Source: an uncultured Lachnospiraceae bacterium
Lineage (GTDB): Bacteria; Bacillota; Clostridia; Lachnospirales; Lachnospiraceae
Assembly (NCBI GenBank): GCA_945485625.1
Contig: CALYSH010000008.1
Location: forward strand, 1-16,079
Direction of reading: 5' to 3'
DNA: 16,079 nt
Shown: one piece after another, positions 14,104 through 16,079 of the stretch
Layout of the letters: each line of letters begins with the position of its first letter
How positions within the stretch are numbered: position 1 is the first letter of the stretch
The notes under the pieces: model-generated
The model's input: the letters and a program-made list of their open reading frames with translations, nothing else
Databases searched by the model: none
Told to the model about the DNA's origin: nothing
Made by a program: the position numbers and the translations under genes

Positions 14104-15310
14104 GAGGATAAAGAAGCAGCTGCGGGAGAGCATCCAGAATCGATTGGATTTCGGAAAGGATTGGACGGACCAGGATATTCAGGAGGCGATTGACGAAGCA
14201 GTGATAAACAGTGACGAGGTGGCTTTCTGTTCGCTGGAGCTGCGAAAACGACTGCGGAAGGAATTGTTTGATTCCCTGAGAAGACTGGATATACTGCAGA
14301 TTTTTGTAGAGGATCCGGAGATATCAGAAATTATGATTAACGGAAATGAAGCAATCTTTGTGGAAAAGAAGGGGAGAATCATTCCCCTGGACATCCGTTT
14401 TGATTCATTGGAAAAACTGAATGATGTGATTCAGCGCATTGTGGCAGGATGTAACCGGGTAGTAAACGAGGCCTCCCCCATTGTGGATGCCAGACTCAGT
14501 GACGGCTCCCGTGTAAATGTAGTCATGCCACCGATTGCGCTAAACGGACCAATCGTAACCATTCGCCGATTTCCGGAGCACCCCATCACTATGGAGCAGT
14601 TGATCGGATTTCAGTCCATTTCCGGAGAAGCGGCAGGGTTTTTACAAAGGCTGGTGGAAGCCCGTTACAACATCTTTATCAGTGGGGGTACGGGAAGTGG
14701 GAAGACAACCTTCTTAAATGTCCTTTCTGCCTTTATCGAACCCTCTGCACGTGTGATTACAGTGGAGGACAGTGCAGAGCTGCAGTTGGTGAAGATATCC
14801 AATCTGGTGCGGCTGGAAACCAGAAACAGCAACATGGAAGGATGCAGGGAGATCAGTATGAGGGATTTGATCCGTTCCTCCCTGCGTATGCGGCCTGACC
14901 GGATCATCGTAGGTGAGGTGCGTGGGCCGGAGGCCTTTGATATGCTCCAGTGTATGAATACCGGCCATGACGGAAGCATGTGTACCGGACATGCCAATTC
15001 CGCAAGAGACATGCTGAGTCGATTGGAAAATATGATTTTGATGGGGATGGAATTGCCTCTTACGGCTATACGTCAGCAAATCGCATCCGGAATTGATATT
15101 CTGGTGCATCTGGGGCGACTTCGTGATAAATCCAGGAGAGTCATGGAGGTGTGGGAAATCTTAGGTGTTTCCGATGGGGAATATCAGTTAAGTCCCTTGT
15201 ATCTTTTTGAGGAGAACGGGGAAACAGAGGATGGAAAAGTGCTTGGGGAACTGGTCAGGAAGGGGGAACTGCAGAATGTCCGAAAGCTTAAAGAAGCGGG
15301 ACTATCATAG
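14093..15310 (+). CDS. tadA: TadA/CpaF secretion ATPase
   Basis: This hexameric AAA-type ATPase of the type II/IV secretion superfamily powers Flp pilus assembly at the inner face of the membrane. The 405-residue protein has an N-terminal domain (about 1-190, including ISEIMINGNEAIFVEKKGRI) and a C-terminal ATPase domain with Walker A GGTGSGKTT (198-206, K204). VEDSAELQL marks the Asp box, DRIIVGEVRGPEAF is Walker B with catalytic Glu275, and TGHDGSMCTGHANS (291-304) is the His box. I chose ATG 14093 because GGGAGG (14082-14087) lies 5 nt upstream; the in-frame GTG 14042 would add 17 poorly conserved residues. It overlaps tadZ by 11 nt and is overlapped by tadB by 35 nt, indicating translational coupling. 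Confidence 0.95.
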   Translation: MDYKRIKKQLRESIQNRLDFGKDWTDQDIQEAIDEAVINSDEVAFCSLELRKRLRKELFDSLRRLDILQIFVEDPEISEIMINGNEAIFVEKKGRIIPLDIRFDSLEKLNDVIQRIVAGCNRVVNEASPIVDARLSDGSRVNVVMPPIALNGPIVTIRRFPEHPITMEQLIGFQSISGEAAGFLQRLVEARYNIFISGGTGSGKTTFLNVLSAFIEPSARVITVEDSAELQLVKISNLVRLETRNSNMEGCREISMRDLIRSSLRMRPDRIIVGEVRGPEAFDMLQCMNTGHDGSMCTGHANSARDMLSRLENMILMGMELPLTAIRQQIASGIDILVHLGRLRDKSRRVMEVWEILGVSDGEYQLSPLYLFEENGETEDGKVLGELVRKGELQNVRKLKEAGLS

Positions 15311-16079
15311 CTATCCTCTCTCTATTTGGGAAAAAATCTGGTTTATGACTCAGGCTGCGGGAGTTGTGCTTTTACTGACGCTGTTTTTTTACCAAAGTCT
15401 TTGGGCTGTGCTTCCCTTGTCGGGAATCGGTTTCTGGTATTATAAACGTCTCTGCAGGGAGAAGGCCTATCAGTGCAGAGAGGAGCTGGGAACCCAGTTT
15501 CGGGAGTGCCTTCTGGCGGTATCTGCCGCATTGCAGGCCGGTTACGCGGTGGAGAATGCGTTTGTGGAGAGCCGGGAGGAAATGCAGAGCCTGTACGGAA
15601 AGGAATCGCTGATTTATCAGGAACTGGAGTTTATTCGCCGGGGCCTTGTCATCAATATTTCCCTGGAGGAATTACTGAATGACCTGGCCGGGCGAAGTGA
15701 AGTGGAGGAAATCCTGCAGTTTGCGCAGATTTTTTCCATAGCAAAAAAAAGCGGCGGAGATTTGCCCCGAATCATCCGGACCACGGCGAATCTGTCGGTC
15801 CAGCGGGCGGAAACCAAACAGGAGGTGGAGGTTCTGCTGTCAGGGAAAACAATGGAACTGAATGTGATGCGGCTGATGCCCTTTGGCATACTGGCCTACA
15901 TCGGGCTTTCCTATCCCGGATATTTTTCCCCTTTGTATCACAGCCTGCAGGGAGTAATCATCATGACGCTGTGCCTGGCAGTTTATTCAGGGGCTTTTTT
16001 GCTTGGAGACTGTATTTTGAATCAGATTCGGGCCCGGCTTTCCGGAAAGAATGTGCATAGGACTCCGAAATGTCCGGAA
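15276..16079 (+). CDS. tadB: TadB inner-membrane platform protein (3' truncated by window)
   Basis: A frame open from ATG 15276 to the window edge encodes 268 residues, MSESLKKRDYHSYPLSIW onward, with no stop. GGGGG (15262-15266) gives an SD 9 nt upstream. Residues about 25-55 form one or two membrane helices. The middle (about 65-190) is a T2SSF-type cytoplasmic helical bundle with FRECLLAVSAALQAGYAVENA, ELEFIRRGLVINISLEELL and FAQIFSIAKKSGGDLPRII. Hydrophobic helices return near 200-240. This matches TadB, the platform protein partner of TadA that usually pairs with TadC. The start lies 35 nt inside tadA. It should end shortly beyond the window, with tadC expected next. Confidence 0.9.
   Translation, partial: MSESLKKRDYHSYPLSIWEKIWFMTQAAGVVLLLTLFFYQSLWAVLPLSGIGFWYYKRLCREKAYQCREELGTQFRECLLAVSAALQAGYAVENAFVESREEMQSLYGKESLIYQELEFIRRGLVINISLEELLNDLAGRSEVEEILQFAQIFSIAKKSGGDLPRIIRTTANLSVQRAETKQEVEVLLSGKTMELNVMRLMPFGILAYIGLSYPGYFSPLYHSLQGVIIMTLCLAVYSGAFLLGDCILNQIRARLSGKNVHRTPKCPE

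Overview
The window looks like chromosomal DNA of a motile Clostridia species, most likely a Lachnospiraceae relative. This rests on moderate GC, strong GGAGG-type ribosome binding sites, TTG/GTG starts beside excellent SD sequences, a flagellin and FliS of the gut-Firmicute type, a YaaL/BofA pair and a Firmicute-style tad locus. I see no rRNA, tRNA, CRISPR array, insertion sequence or phage gene.

Layout. (1) 1-117: the 3' end of a membrane-protein gene. (2) 114-1667, minus: an ABC-F ATPase with its own sigma-A promoter, divergent from rsmA/ksgA (1855-2715, plus). Both products are expected to act on ribosomes. (3) 2755-7307: a transcription unit with a TTGACA / extended -10 promoter. It encodes a very acidic TPR-plus-degenerate-AAA protein and the glycogen branching enzyme GlgB, and ends in a strong intrinsic terminator. 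(4) 7242-11853: a flagellar unit. A sigma-28-like promoter sits directly on the glgB terminator and precedes a 969-residue repetitive helical protein with a possible FliK-like C-terminal region. Flagellin overlaps this gene by 11 nt, and FliS follows. (5) 11803-12489: yaaL-like DUF2508 (minus) and bofA-like (plus), divergent here although they are collinear in Bacillus subtilis; a terminator follows bofA. (6) 12492-16079: a near-consensus sigma-A promoter drives the start of a tad pilus operon: prepilin peptidase (TadV/CpaA), TadZ/CpaE, TadA/CpaF and TadB, the last cut off by the window end. All junctions in this operon abut or overlap.

The parts most worth a second look are the large flagellin-coupled protein, the promoter set into the glgB terminator, the acidic pseudo-AAA protein upstream of glgB, and the TadZ homologue that has lost its Walker A lysine. 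Several starts were moved from the longest ORF to sites with a proper ribosome binding site (2839, 7338, 10237, 12099, 14093), and tadB was placed at 15276 by reading the frame by hand.
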